Of a stretch of 64,000 nt of DNA, positions 56,080 to 64,000 are shown in pieces. Source of the DNA: a virus. Numbering within the stretch: position 1 is the first letter of the stretch; every line of letters begins with the position of its first letter. Below the pieces are notes generated by a model. The model was not told the DNA's origin and ran no database searches. It saw only the letters and a program-made list of their open reading frames with translations. The stretch lies in IMG/VR virus record IMGVR_UViG_3300032249_000628, positions 1 to 64,000 of that record; one strand, 5' to 3'. The position numbers and the translations under genes were made by a program.

Positions 56080-56934
56080 CTAATTAAGTGTTTGTTGTAT
56101 AGCAGCCTGTAAAATATTATCAACACTGCTAGGTGGTATTCTTTCGTAAAAATATTGCTTAATATCAGATATCATTTGATGATTTGGGTCTTTTGTTATG
56201 TCTAACCATCCAACAAAATAATTCCAGATTCTATCTTCAAGTATTAATGGATACTTTACCCCATTAGGTCTACTAAAGCGATGGTTCCATCTTAGTTGTG
56301 GCAAACATATATTTTTACCACCCCACTGTCTAAACTTTGCTGCTATGTACCCTTCCTCTGCACCGAATCCTTTAAAATGAGGACTGATACCTTGCCAAGC
56401 AGATTTTTCAAAAGCTAACAATCCCATGCCTTGCATTTCGATTTCAAATGGTTCACCAGCATCGTATGCTGCTTTATTTGTTTGCCATGTGCCATACATA
56501 TCGCCACTCCATTTTTGATCAAAATTGGTCGATATATTATGTAAATCATCATACCACAATGGGCCTTGTACTAAGTTTTTACAATTAGGATTATGAGAAA
56601 AATAATGAAGAAGTGCTGATATAGCTTGTGGCTCTAATAATACGTGGCAATCCATTATAAGAATGTATCTTCCTTCGGCATGATCGACAGTTTTGTATTT
56701 ATTGAAAGAGCTTGGAACGCCAGTATATGGTATATATTTACCTATTACTTGATTTTCTATAAAAGTTTTGCAAGCTTTACCGTGTTCGCTACTGGGATTT
56801 CCATCTAGTAGAACAAACTCAACGGCGTCAGTTTTACATATATCATGGTAAATTCTTAAAGCTTGGATGGAGAAAAAGACTCCATCATAATCATCATGGG
56901 TTGCCATAGCAATAGTAAGTAATTTATTTGACAT
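56080..56934 (-). CDS. GalNAc-transferase-like GT-A glycosyltransferase
   Basis: The 284-residue protein shows the GT-A start L-L-T-I-A-M-A-T-H-D-D-Y-D-G-V, then M-D95-C-H97 within I-L-I-M-D-C-H-V-L-L: the DxH motif of polypeptide GalNAc-transferases, which replaces DxD. F-G-A-E-E-G-Y (E193/E194) and W-N-H-R-F-S-R near 216-222 match the acceptor-side motifs in that group. It could glycosylate a protein, perhaps a virion component. It lies outside the main sugar cassette, next to the Cas4/RecB-like nuclease. Confidence 0.68.
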   Translation of the reverse strand: MSNKLLTIAMATHDDYDGVFFSIQALRIYHDICKTDAVEFVLLDGNPSSEHGKACKTFIENQVIGKYIPYTGVPSSFNKYKTVDHAEGRYILIMDCHVLLEPQAISALLHYFSHNPNCKNLVQGPLWYDDLHNISTNFDQKWSGDMYGTWQTNKAAYDAGEPFEIEMQGMGLLAFEKSAWQGISPHFKGFGAEEGYIAAKFRQWGGKNICLPQLRWNHRFSRPNGVKYPLILEDRIWNYFVGWLDITKDPNHQMISDIKQYFYERIPPSSVDNILQAAIQQTLN

Positions 56935-56943
56935 TTTAGCCTC

Positions 56944-57963
56944 TTAGCCGGGAGCAGAATAAAATCCTATATCAAAGCCTTTTCTGGTGCAATCTTTAAT
57001 AGTTTGCTCCATTCCATTGTTTTTAAGGCTATTCTCAATATGTATACACATATTATCGTTGGTTCCCGGCCAGTTGTTCTTGCAATAGTGGCATAATTTG
57101 GTACATTTCCAATTCTCCCTATTCTGAGAAATAGGCTGCGGGGTATTGTTATTTTTAATATCTTCGAATCTATTTTTCAGCATTTTAAGGAATTTATGCT
57201 CATCTTGCTTATCAAAACACATAGAGAATGGTCCTCCATCCTTGATAAAAAAGATACTCATAATAGACTGCTTATACTCTGGGAAAAGCTTGGAAATAGC
57301 ATAATTATATAGCAATAATTGGGGATCAGAGCATAGTTTATCGTATGTTTTCTCTTCTCCGGTTGCCCAATCTAATCTACGGCCAGTTTTCCAGTCTATA
57401 ACCTCTATTATACCCTCTGAGGACTCTGTTACAAGGTCTATGGTTCCTTTTATAGCCAACTGTCCCTTAACTTTTTGGCCGTTTATTTCGTATTCATAAA
57501 AAGCCCAATCCTCATCAATTGGTATATCAAAATGTGGTTCTGCTGCTACAATGTGGCGATATCTAGGATCAAATTGACCATCATTATATGATAATGTGTT
57601 CCATACTAGGTCTGCACATCCGCTATGGTCGCCTTTTGTAAAATTATGCTTAGAATCCTTAGTATAAAAATCAAAGCTTCTTTGTATGATTTCTTTCACA
57701 AAGTCATCTGTAAACAGTTCTGACTTTTTAGATTCTACTTTACCAAGAGCATCATCGGTCACAATTAGCTTATTTTTGTTTGGATTATCTTGATTAAACT
57801 TTTTGAGTTTTGCCAAAGTTTCCATTACTTTGTGAACTATCGTTCCTAATTCTGCCTTTTTACCACTATCTGCTTGGTGTCCTAATACATATGTAATAAA
57901 GTATTGCATTTGGCAATACGCATAATTATTGTAACTTGATGATCTAATATAAGTAACTAGCAT
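56944..57963 (-). CDS. Cas4/RecB-like PD-(D/E)XK nuclease with Fe-S-type Cys
   Basis: The 339-residue protein has the RecB-family set: H44 in G-T-I-V-H-K, D176 (G-T-I-D-L-V), D190-x-K192 (I-D-W-K-T-G) and Q215-x3-Y219. Cysteines C17, C287, C291 and C294 could form a 4Fe-4S cluster, as in Cas4 and AddB-type nucleases. It would be a single-strand or end-processing exonuclease, likely in recombination-dependent replication together with RecA/UvsX. No CRISPR array or Cas1 is in the window, so an adaptation role is not implied. Confidence 0.75.
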   Translation of the reverse strand: MLVTYIRSSSYNNYAYCQMQYFITYVLGHQADSGKKAELGTIVHKVMETLAKLKKFNQDNPNKNKLIVTDDALGKVESKKSELFTDDFVKEIIQRSFDFYTKDSKHNFTKGDHSGCADLVWNTLSYNDGQFDPRYRHIVAAEPHFDIPIDEDWAFYEYEINGQKVKGQLAIKGTIDLVTESSEGIIEVIDWKTGRRLDWATGEEKTYDKLCSDPQLLLYNYAISKLFPEYKQSIMSIFFIKDGGPFSMCFDKQDEHKFLKMLKNRFEDIKNNNTPQPISQNRENWKCTKLCHYCKNNWPGTNDNMCIHIENSLKNNGMEQTIKDCTRKGFDIGFYSAPG

Positions 57964-57964
57964 A

Positions 57965-58702
57965 TTATCTCCATATCCAAGTATTATTTTTTAGTTCTTC
58001 GCACAAGCCTTCTAGAGTAATATTGCTATTATCTATGACCAGATCAAAATTAGACCAATCAAAATTGTCTTTATCTAGGGCCACTTCTGGTTCCGATTTA
58101 CTATCAAAAATATTTCTCGTTAACCTAATTACAATGCCACCAGCATCTTTAATTGCTTCGACTTCATTAGGAAATCTTACATCTGGAACTATAGCTATTT
58201 GAGATTGTTCGCTCAATATTCTGTTTAGAGAATACTTGCTCCAAGCATTATTCTTTATCTTTCTAATAATCTTGGTGCCAAAATATTCTAGAAATTCTCT
58301 AACTGTCATGAGTCCGGTTTTGTTGTCATTGTTTGGCAGAGTATCCCAAGAAATATCGGTTAATTGATTTTTATCGTCATCATTACCATATACATGAATA
58401 GGATTGAGTCCAAACAGATTGATAGCCATTTCCTTAAGCGGATCAGCAAAATGATAAATCTTTATGTAAGGCCACAAGCCTATATGGGCATATTCTGTGA
58501 ATTCTGAATCTTTTCTTGTTACATCGAAGACGCCGAATCCTAATTCGCCATTAGCATCTGTTGTTTGAACAACTAGCTTTCCGTCGTTATCTATGTAGAA
58601 ATCCTTCACCATCTCCTTACGATGAAGAACATCCCCATTGATATAATTAGCGACAGTGTTTTTACCGGATTGTTTCTTACCCGATATTCCTATGATTTTC
58701 AT
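57965..58702 (-). CDS. Deoxynucleoside monophosphate kinase (T4 gp1-like)
   Basis: The 245-residue protein starts I-G-I-S-G-K-K-Q-S-G-K-N-T with the P-loop at 8-16. The segment E-F-L-E-Y-F-G-T-K-I-I near 140-150 and I-V-P-D-V-R-F-P-N-E-V near 172-182 match T4 gp1-type kinases, which phosphorylate dNMPs, including modified ones in T4. It overlaps the primase gene by 4 bases. The middle insert (residues about 35-85) is longer than T4 gp1. Substrates are unknown. Confidence 0.75.
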   Translation of the reverse strand: MKIIGISGKKQSGKNTVANYINGDVLHRKEMVKDFYIDNDGKLVVQTTDANGELGFGVFDVTRKDSEFTEYAHIGLWPYIKIYHFADPLKEMAINLFGLNPIHVYGNDDDKNQLTDISWDTLPNNDNKTGLMTVREFLEYFGTKIIRKIKNNAWSKYSLNRILSEQSQIAIVPDVRFPNEVEAIKDAGGIVIRLTRNIFDSKSEPEVALDKDNFDWSNFDLVIDNSNITLEGLCEELKNNTWIWR

Positions 58703-59715
58703 GAATTAAATCCTTTGATTTGTGGCAATATTTTTTCTTTGACTTGATCTATGGACATGTCGCCAACATCTTTGGCAACTAATTTTGGAAATGTTAGTTT
58801 GTACATTCTATTTAATTGTCTTTGAAGCTGAGTCTTTGATTCTCTACCGGCTTGGTCATTATCTGTTAGTACTATTATATGCGTGAGAGGCATTTTGTGT
58901 AATTTGTTTTCTTGCTCTCTACTAAGTGTTTTTCCAAAAAGGCTCATTACGTTGTGAATACCAGCTTCGTATAGCCTCCAAACATCGCCTTGACCCTCTA
59001 CTAAAAATAAAGTCCCTGTCTTATTGACTTGCTCTATAGCTCTATGATAATTATAGAAAAAGTCGCACTTATTGAAACCCTTCGGATATATTAAGAACTT
59101 AGGGGACTTATATTCTTTTATAGTTCTTCCTATCATCCCAACTATATGTTTGCCCTCTTCGTCATGAATAGGTATAACTGCTCTATCATACATCTTGGAT
59201 GTTGAGCTAGTACAGTCACCAACGCCAAAGTGGTTTATGGTTTCTTCTTTGAAGCCTCTGCCAATAAAATATTTTGATGGGTACGATAATTTTTCTATTT
59301 CTATTGGATCAGATGATTTTTTGTAGCTTTCTTCATTTATAATATCCACTAGCTTTGTGAATTCATCACTGTAATTTTCAACTGGTGCTGGAGTTGTGGT
59401 TCTTTTAAGGTCTAATAAACCGCAGGCCCATTTAAGAGCTTGAGAAAATCCTACGTCGTGACCCTCTCTATTAGAAAGTGTTCCACGTATTAGTCCAAAA
59501 ATATCATTTCTATATTGATGTTGACAATCTCTAGTCCAGCATTTCCATATTCCTTTATCTACAGAAAAGGAGAAAGCCCTAGGATTATCGCTAGACTCAT
59601 GAACTGGACATGTAGAATATATGTTGTCTCCAAAGACTTCACATTTCATATCTAGCTTTTCGAATACTTCTATAGCTCTGTTATTCAGAGTCTGTTTGAT
59701 CTTCTGTAAGTCCAT
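58699..59715 (-). CDS. DnaG-like primase
   Basis: The 338-residue protein has a CHC2-type zinc site: C36-P-V-H39 and C59-W-T-R-D-C64. A TOPRIM domain follows: L-F-L-V-E-G-Q-G-D-V near 236-245 (Glu) and I-V-L-T-D-N-D-Q-A-G-R near 287-297 (DxD). It would make RNA primers for lagging strand synthesis. Its start overlaps the helicase gene by 35 bases, and its stop the kinase by 4. The fusion-less, single-domain form (no helicase part) is typical of phages with a separate DnaB. Confidence 0.85.
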   Translation of the reverse strand: MDLQKIKQTLNNRAIEVFEKLDMKCEVFGDNIYSTCPVHESSDNPRAFSFSVDKGIWKCWTRDCQHQYRNDIFGLIRGTLSNREGHDVGFSQALKWACGLLDLKRTTTPAPVENYSDEFTKLVDIINEESYKKSSDPIEIEKLSYPSKYFIGRGFKEETINHFGVGDCTSSTSKMYDRAVIPIHDEEGKHIVGMIGRTIKEYKSPKFLIYPKGFNKCDFFYNYHRAIEQVNKTGTLFLVEGQGDVWRLYEAGIHNVMSLFGKTLSREQENKLHKMPLTHIIVLTDNDQAGRESKTQLQRQLNRMYKLTFPKLVAKDVGDMSIDQVKEKILPQIKGFNS

Positions 59716-61252
59716 CTATATTTAGTTTTTCTAGAGTTTCGTTGCTAACTAATCCAGTATCACCAATTGGTTGATTTTTAAATTCATTGCGAGTTTTGAG
59801 TTCTCTCAGTTTAGAGTGAGAACCCTGCATCAACATATTTATATAGTCTCCATCGTCTAGTCCAGAGCCGTGTCTAGCTACGATGGGAACTAATTTGCGA
59901 TTTCCAGCATTTGGACCATCTTCTGCCAATTCTTCTGGAGATTTGATTTTGAAGATAGTGAAAGATGTACATAGCCAAATTAATCTATCTGATCCGCTAA
60001 CAGCGTCAGTACTTTCTTTAGTTATACCATCACGATTTAATTGCACGAATGATAAACATGGTATATCTAGCTTTACGCAAAGATTATGCAAAGAAGTAAT
60101 TTGAAAACCTAATGCTTGATATTCTTGAATATTATTGGTAATAGAACTAGAAGACATCAATTTCAAATAGTCATAAATGATAACGCAGTCATTTGTTTTC
60201 CCGCTAGAATCTGTTTTTACTTCTTGCATTACCCATCTTTTAATGAGATTTAGAATTTGTTCGAAAGGCTTTCCTGCTACACTGATGTAACTATAAGGTA
60301 AGGATTCTAGCTTTTTCATAGCTTCGACTACCTTTTCATGTTTTTCTTCGTCATCTATAAATCTGCCAGTAGCAATTTCGTTAATTGGAACGCCACTAAT
60401 GTTAGCGAGTAATCTGTTTAAATGATCTTCCTTGCTCATTTCTGTATCAAGCATAAGAACAGGATATCCTTTGATGGCAACATTGAGAGCAACATTGTCA
60501 CCAAAAACGCTTTTGCCAACCTTGGGTCTAGCGGCAATAAGATCAACACATTTTCTTCTAAGACCTCCACCGATAGCTTCATCAAATCGTGTAAACCCAG
60601 TGGGAATCCCTATAATATCGCACTTATTGTTTTCTAGGAACTCAATATACTGTTTTATATCCTTGCCGATCTTTTCTGGATTTTCTGCACCATCATCTTC
60701 TCTTAGAAATTCCGTTACTGGATTCTCTAGTATTTGAATAATGTCATTGATAGATTCTGTACCAGTAACATCATCAATATCTTTATGAATTTTAGCGGTG
60801 AGTTTTTTAATTTTACGAGCAAATTCAAACTTTTTAAGTTGTATTCCAAAACTGAATATATTTTCTCTGCTGATGGGAAAATCTAAGAGTGACTTTATAT
60901 ATTTTAACTCTTGAGGAGTGTTCACAGAATCATAGATATTTAACTGTGATGCAGCAGCCAATATAGCTGGAATATCGACCTTTTGCTCATTATTTATAAC
61001 CCTATCTATGCACTTAAATAGAATTTGGTTATTAGCATGACCAAATGAATCAATAGTTATAAGATCAGATACTGTTACATATCCGTCTATGCCGTGCTGC
61101 ATTATGCCCGCTAATACTGCACGTTCAGCACCTATGTCTGTTAGTTTGCTATCCATATTATTTGCCGACGCACCTACTGCATCGATGATATTCTCCATAA
61201 ATGTATCTTGGATCGGTCTTGAATGATCTTCCACAAACACTGCACTCAACAT
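59681..61252 (-). CDS. dnaB: Replicative DNA helicase (DnaB-like)
   Basis: The 523-residue reading has an N-terminal domain with A-E-R-A-V-L-A-G-I near 42-50 and a RecA-like domain with A-R-P-K-V-G-K-S (Walker A, 241-248), V-L-M-L-D-T-E-M-S near 268 and a C-terminal Arg finger region. It would unwind the fork as a hexamer. The start is uncertain: ATG 61198 or ATG 61156 (one base past the upstream stop) would give 505 or 491 residues, and the last fits the usual spacing in this operon. The longest form is given here. Confidence 0.88.
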   Translation of the reverse strand: MLSAVFVEDHSRPIQDTFMENIIDAVGASANNMDSKLTDIGAERAVLAGIMQHGIDGYVTVSDLITIDSFGHANNQILFKCIDRVINNEQKVDIPAILAAASQLNIYDSVNTPQELKYIKSLLDFPISRENIFSFGIQLKKFEFARKIKKLTAKIHKDIDDVTGTESINDIIQILENPVTEFLREDDGAENPEKIGKDIKQYIEFLENNKCDIIGIPTGFTRFDEAIGGGLRRKCVDLIAARPKVGKSVFGDNVALNVAIKGYPVLMLDTEMSKEDHLNRLLANISGVPINEIATGRFIDDEEKHEKVVEAMKKLESLPYSYISVAGKPFEQILNLIKRWVMQEVKTDSSGKTNDCVIIYDYLKLMSSSSITNNIQEYQALGFQITSLHNLCVKLDIPCLSFVQLNRDGITKESTDAVSGSDRLIWLCTSFTIFKIKSPEELAEDGPNAGNRKLVPIVARHGSGLDDGDYINMLMQGSHSKLRELKTRNEFKNQPIGDTGLVSNETLEKLNIDGLTEDQTDSE

Positions 61253-61565
61253 CTATTTTCTTTTGTGGTTGTCGATTTCGTGGGGTTTTTTCACCATAAT
61301 TAGTTTCGATATCTCTAAACTCCCCCTCGTCTTTCCACTCATTCTTTTTGGCTCTCACGGGTTCTCTTCTCCTGCTATTCGATGAAGTATCTTCTGTCTT
61401 TGTAACTATAAAATTATCACTGACAGTGACAGAATTCTGTCGTGATTTAGTTTTCTGTGGTGGCTTTGTGGTGGCTGGCTTCTTTGTGTCTTGCGACAAA
61501 GCGGCCATAAACTTAGCCTTTTGTTCATCAGTCAATGATGCTACGAAATCATTAAAATCGGTCAT
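61158..61565 (-). CDS. Zinc-finger protein adjacent to DnaB
   Basis: This 135-residue protein has an N-terminal helical part (M-T-D-F-N-D-F-V-A-S-L), a basic, Thr/Ser/Arg-rich middle that is probably disordered, and a C-terminal zinc finger (C108-S-V-C111 and C129-S-R-C132). It starts 4 bases within the previous gene and ends near the helicase start. Small zinc-finger proteins in this position might recruit or load helicase, but no family is recognised. Disordered linker plus finger suggests DNA or protein binding. Confidence 0.6.
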   Translation of the reverse strand: MTDFNDFVASLTDEQKAKFMAALSQDTKKPATTKPPQKTKSRQNSVTVSDNFIVTKTEDTSSNSRRREPVRAKKNEWKDEGEFRDIETNYGEKTPRNRQPQKKIDVECSVCGRSFKTDPRYIYGEYHRCSRCVGK

Positions 61566-62044
61566 TGTCGTTTTCCTTTCTCTAGCAGAATATCTGCTTT
61601 TCTCTTTAGCTCATAAACCTTACCATCTAATAGATTCAGTCTAGCTTCCGCTACTTCCCTCATATTTTCTAATGACGCCGCATAAGAATTATTGTGAGCC
61701 AAAATATGTTTTTTAGACTCATGCTTAGTGTATTGAGGAAAATCATTTTGATATTTGACTATAAGCTTTTCCATTTGATCGTTACACCAGCTTAAAGCTA
61801 CCTTATTTTTATTAATCTCATCTTGAATATATGTTGCATATCCGTACATTAAATATGCGGCATCAAATAATTCCTGCTGTGTTAGCTTTTTAAGCTGATC
61901 CATCGATAAGTCCGAAACCAGTAAATACTCTTCTCTAAAAGATGAGAATTTTGTGTTACTACTATTTATATAGTTATTGATAGACTCAATGTGTTCTGCT
62001 AATCTGTCAGACGCTTTTAATTCTTTGTCGCCACTCATCATCAC
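61562..62044 (-). CDS. Helical protein of the replication block, unknown role
   Basis: This 160-residue protein is almost entirely helical and coiled-coil (L-A-E-H-I-E-S-I-N-N-Y-I and a C-terminal Leu/Lys/Glu-rich repeat). It begins with three consecutive Met codons, so the start could be 62044, 62041 or 62038. A-A-Y-L-M-Y-G-Y-A-T-Y-I-Q near 64-76 is similar to a conserved segment in small phage proteins near dnaB. It overlaps the Vsr-like gene by 38 bases. No function is assigned. Confidence 0.6.
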   Translation of the reverse strand: MMMSGDKELKASDRLAEHIESINNYINSSNTKFSSFREEYLLVSDLSMDQLKKLTQQELFDAAYLMYGYATYIQDEINKNKVALSWCNDQMEKLIVKYQNDFPQYTKHESKKHILAHNNSYAASLENMREVAEARLNLLDGKVYELKRKADILLEKGKRQ

Positions 62045-62429
62045 CTTCTGTATATTTTAAAGTTACAATTCGTATGTCGTTAAGTTCGCACCAAGTTATT
62101 TTATCTTCATCCCTAGCTTTTGCCTTTAAAAAATCTGCTTTGCTTCTATGAAAAAATGGGCAAAATTCATAATGCTGTTGCCCATGAACCTCTATAGCTA
62201 GTTTAATCGAAGGAATGTAAAAGTCAAGATACAGTACAGACTTTCTGTGTAGTTCTGTGCTTCCCGGTAATTTTACTTCTTCTAATATTCTATAACTATT
62301 GAATAGCTCTTTTAGTAATATCCTAGCTCTAACATGGAATTTTGATCTTTTACGCTTATCGTCATTAAAAACATCATATCCTGTTAAGTTCCACACATAT
62401 TCTTTACCATTGATGCCTACTACTTTCAA
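62007..62429 (-). CDS. Vsr-like (EDxHD) endonuclease
   Basis: The 140-residue protein has a PD-(D/E)XK arrangement of the EDxHD type: E41, D69 (L-Y-L-D-F-Y-I-P), E80-V-H-G-Q-Q-H86, and D107 or D109. I-R-I-V-T-L-K-Y near 119-126 forms the last strand. The family covers Vsr mismatch nucleases and the homing endonucleases of fractured phage genes. There is no DNA-binding module like that at 40962. It may repair mismatches, nick DNA, or be a mobile gene. It overlaps its neighbours by 4 and 38 bases. Confidence 0.6.
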   Translation of the reverse strand: MKVVGINGKEYVWNLTGYDVFNDDKRKRSKFHVRARILLKELFNSYRILEEVKLPGSTELHRKSVLYLDFYIPSIKLAIEVHGQQHYEFCPFFHRSKADFLKAKARDEDKITWCELNDIRIVTLKYTEGDDEWRQRIKSV

Positions 62430-63532
62430 TGTAGCTCCTTTATCTTCTGATATAAGAAGTTAGCAATAGATGGGTTATTGTTTATGAATTCGGCAACATT
62501 GTTTATCCCTTGGAACTTAAAAAATCTTTCGATTTCTTCTGGGGTCTTATTGACGTTATTGCTTTCTAGTACCTTGACTATAACTGGATTTTCTACATCA
62601 TCTACCGCACACTGAATTGTATACCAAGCTCCAGAAGCTTTGATAAGTCTAAATTCACAGGCTATTTGTATGATTTCTTGTGCTTCATCAATGCCGATAC
62701 CATATTTAATCCAGCTTTCTGCTGTGCTATTTGGCCTACCTCCAGCATTTGAGGTTTTAATTACCCAATTAGCAATTTGACCAACGTGCGGTCCAGTGTC
62801 TTTTGGGACTTGCCACTTGCCGCGATGAGTAATAACCATATTGGTTCCAGCTTGATACTGCAACATGTTTCCACAATCAGCCATTTTTTGTGGTGCATAC
62901 GGAGAGCCACCAGTATTAGCAATATTATGAGTAATACAAATTAGCATTGTCTTATTCTTCATAAGAGTTCCACTGATACGCTTAAAAAACATAGATAATA
63001 GTCTTGGCAAAGCATTTCTAACCCCTGTACGCACTTCACCCTCTAGTTCACAGGCAGGAACCATATTGGACAAAGAATCAGCAATAATCAAGCAGCCGGG
63101 ATCATTATTGATATAATACTCAATAATATTTAGGAAGTCTTCTGCGGATAATACTCTTTCGTCTGTAGATTCAACAATTAAGATATTGTCTGGTTGCAAT
63201 CCTTTGATGCCTTCAAAATTCTGTTTGGATAGTCTACCTTCTGTGTTAACGTAAATAACACGTTTATTTAACTGTTGACATTTTGATGCAAAGTGAAGGG
63301 CAGTTGTTGTCTTGCCGCTTTTAGGATCGCCGGTCATTACAACCACAGAGCCTTCTCGTATTCCTCCACCTAAAGCAATATCCAGTGCTGGAGAAACGCC
63401 GATAACAGAAAGATTATTTATACTATCTAGTACTTCCGTTCCACTACGTACAACTTCTCCGTACTTGCTGATTATCGAACTACTTACACTGTCCTCTGCA
63501 AATTTTGTACTCGCCTTTTTTGTCTTACTCAT
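62426..63532 (-). CDS. RecA/UvsX-like recombinase
   Basis: The 368-residue protein has Walker A G68-D-P-K-S-G-K-T-T76, C-L-I-I-A-D-S-L-S-N-M (Walker B) near 146-156, I-C-I-T-H-N-I near 196-202, and N-I-L-Q-Y-Q-A-G-T-N near 221, the RecA/UvsX ATPase core. It would pair homologous strands for repair and recombination-dependent replication. The C-terminal region is shorter than in RecA. It overlaps its upstream neighbour by 4 bases. Together with SSB, the RecB-like nuclease and the annealing candidate it forms a recombination set. Confidence 0.88.
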   Translation of the reverse strand: MSKTKKASTKFAEDSVSSSIISKYGEVVRSGTEVLDSINNLSVIGVSPALDIALGGGIREGSVVVMTGDPKSGKTTTALHFASKCQQLNKRVIYVNTEGRLSKQNFEGIKGLQPDNILIVESTDERVLSAEDFLNIIEYYINNDPGCLIIADSLSNMVPACELEGEVRTGVRNALPRLLSMFFKRISGTLMKNKTMLICITHNIANTGGSPYAPQKMADCGNMLQYQAGTNMVITHRGKWQVPKDTGPHVGQIANWVIKTSNAGGRPNSTAESWIKYGIGIDEAQEIIQIACEFRLIKASGAWYTIQCAVDDVENPVIVKVLESNNVNKTPEEIERFFKFQGINNVAEFINNNPSIANFLYQKIKELH

Positions 63533-64000
63533 AGATTCCTCAGTTGGTTCATGGTTGCTCTTTTTGTATTATAGCTCTGTGTTGATCTTGTCTCAATCGT
63601 TTTTTCTTCCGTTTCAACATTCATATTTACTTGAATTTGCTGCTTTGATTCCTCTAGTATTTGTTGATATTTTTGTATAACTTTTTCTGCCAAAGGATTG
63701 ACTTTATACCCTCTACCGTTTTGAATACCAATAACGAGCAAGCTATCAAAGTCTTTTGATTTTATAGCATTCAGTATGGCTTCTTCACTATATTTCTTTT
63801 TAAGTTGTAGAGCAGCACCGTACTGTTTTTTCCAAAGCCAGTGTAGAGGATCGCCCTTGGTCCAAAACTTATAAGATGGTTTACCCAAATTAAGCTTCTC
63901 TGATCTTCTTAAAACAATATATTCTGCAACATACGCCTCAAATGTACAATGTTCTCCAGTATGGATATGCTTGTATTTGTGCGTTTCAGACCATTGCTTT
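63529..64000 (-). CDS. Helical conserved phage protein, 5'-truncated by window edge
   Basis: The frame is open to the window end; no stop is found upstream of the TTG at 63888, so the start lies beyond 64000. Visible residues before that TTG include H-T-G-E-H-C-T-F-E-A-Y-V-A-E-Y-I-V-L-R-R. Then follow K-P-S-Y-K-F-W and L-H-W-L-W-K-K-Q-Y, a helical segment with K-Y-S-E-E-A-I-L-N-A-I, and a Gln/Thr/Glu-rich tail. It resembles conserved proteins beside recombinase genes. No function is assigned. It would be co-transcribed with recA/uvsX, overlapping it by 4 bases. Confidence 0.6.
   Translation of the reverse strand, partial: KQWSETHKYKHIHTGEHCTFEAYVAEYIVLRRSEKLNLGKPSYKFWTKGDPLHWLWKKQYGAALQLKKKYSEEAILNAIKSKDFDSLLVIGIQNGRGYKVNPLAEKVIQKYQQILEESKQQIQVNMNVETEEKTIETRSTQSYNTKRATMNQLRNL

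Noticed and set aside
56944-57963. CRISPR-Cas adaptation module
   Set aside because: No repeats, Cas1 or Cas2 are present near the Cas4-like nuclease, so a recombination nuclease is simpler.
57965-58702. Hypermodified DNA as a certain product of the sugar cassette
   Set aside because: The dNMP kinase is suggestive, but no base hydroxymethylase or thymidylate-synthase-like gene is in the window, so it is only a hypothesis.
1-64000. tRNA genes, lysis genes, integrase and insertion sequences
   Set aside because: No cloverleaf, holin/endolysin, recombinase or terminal inverted repeat was recognised; the gaps are too short to hold a tRNA except 639-742 and 54738-54817, which show none.

Overview
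The window is a densely coded, AT-rich (by eye) stretch of a tailed double-stranded DNA phage genome (Caudoviricetes). The evidence is a 2397-residue tape measure protein, a probable tail tube protein, several tail-tip and fibre-like proteins, and a phage-type replication set: SSB, DnaE-like polymerase, DnaQ-like exonuclease, DnaG-like primase, DnaB-like helicase, RecA/UvsX. No tRNA, rRNA, CRISPR array, insertion sequence, integrase or recognisable lysis gene was seen. The host cannot be named. It probably uses Shine-Dalgarno sequences (many AGGAG-type sites) and sigma-70-type promoters. A small secreted V/P/Y-rich protein and Cys-rich, Thr-linked proteins recall Planctomycetes-type secretomes, but this is a weak inference.

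There are two convergent blocks. The left block (1-39484, plus strand) is structural: a partial Cys-rich protein, a connector-like protein, two fibre-like proteins, two neck or tail-completion candidates, the tube candidate, a paralogous pair of putative tail-assembly chaperones around a small gene, the tape measure protein, a giant 3865-residue virion protein with FG-GAP-like repeats, then four tail-tip proteins and a separately transcribed 237-residue protein. No sheath gene is seen beside the tube gene, so a long non-contractile tail is the simplest reading.

The right block (64000-39544, minus strand) starts with a partial gene and RecA/UvsX, a Vsr-like endonuclease, DnaB, primase, dNMP kinase, a Cas4/RecB-like nuclease and a GalNAc-transferase-like enzyme. 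Next come a DnaE-type polymerase broken into two genes, with an exonuclease gene and an HNH gene lodged between the halves, and SSB. Then follows a run of about ten glycosylation-type genes (GT4, GT2, GT-D, GT-B-like, nucleotidyltransferase, methyltransferase-like), a second Vsr-like endonuclease, a putative annealing protein, a zinc ribbon protein and a secreted small protein. Nearly every gene overlaps its neighbour by 4-40 bases, so the block reads as one or a few long coupled operons. The two blocks meet at a terminator hairpin at 39505-39529 that can serve both strands.

Functionally, the minus block would copy and recombine the genome and decorate a surface (virion, host envelope or DNA) with sugars, while the plus block builds the tail. 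The features most worth following are the fractured polymerase, the domain insertions in the tape measure protein, a terminator-like hairpin wrapped round the start codon of the gene after the tail tube, the giant FG-GAP/MIDAS protein, and the large glycosyltransferase cassette.
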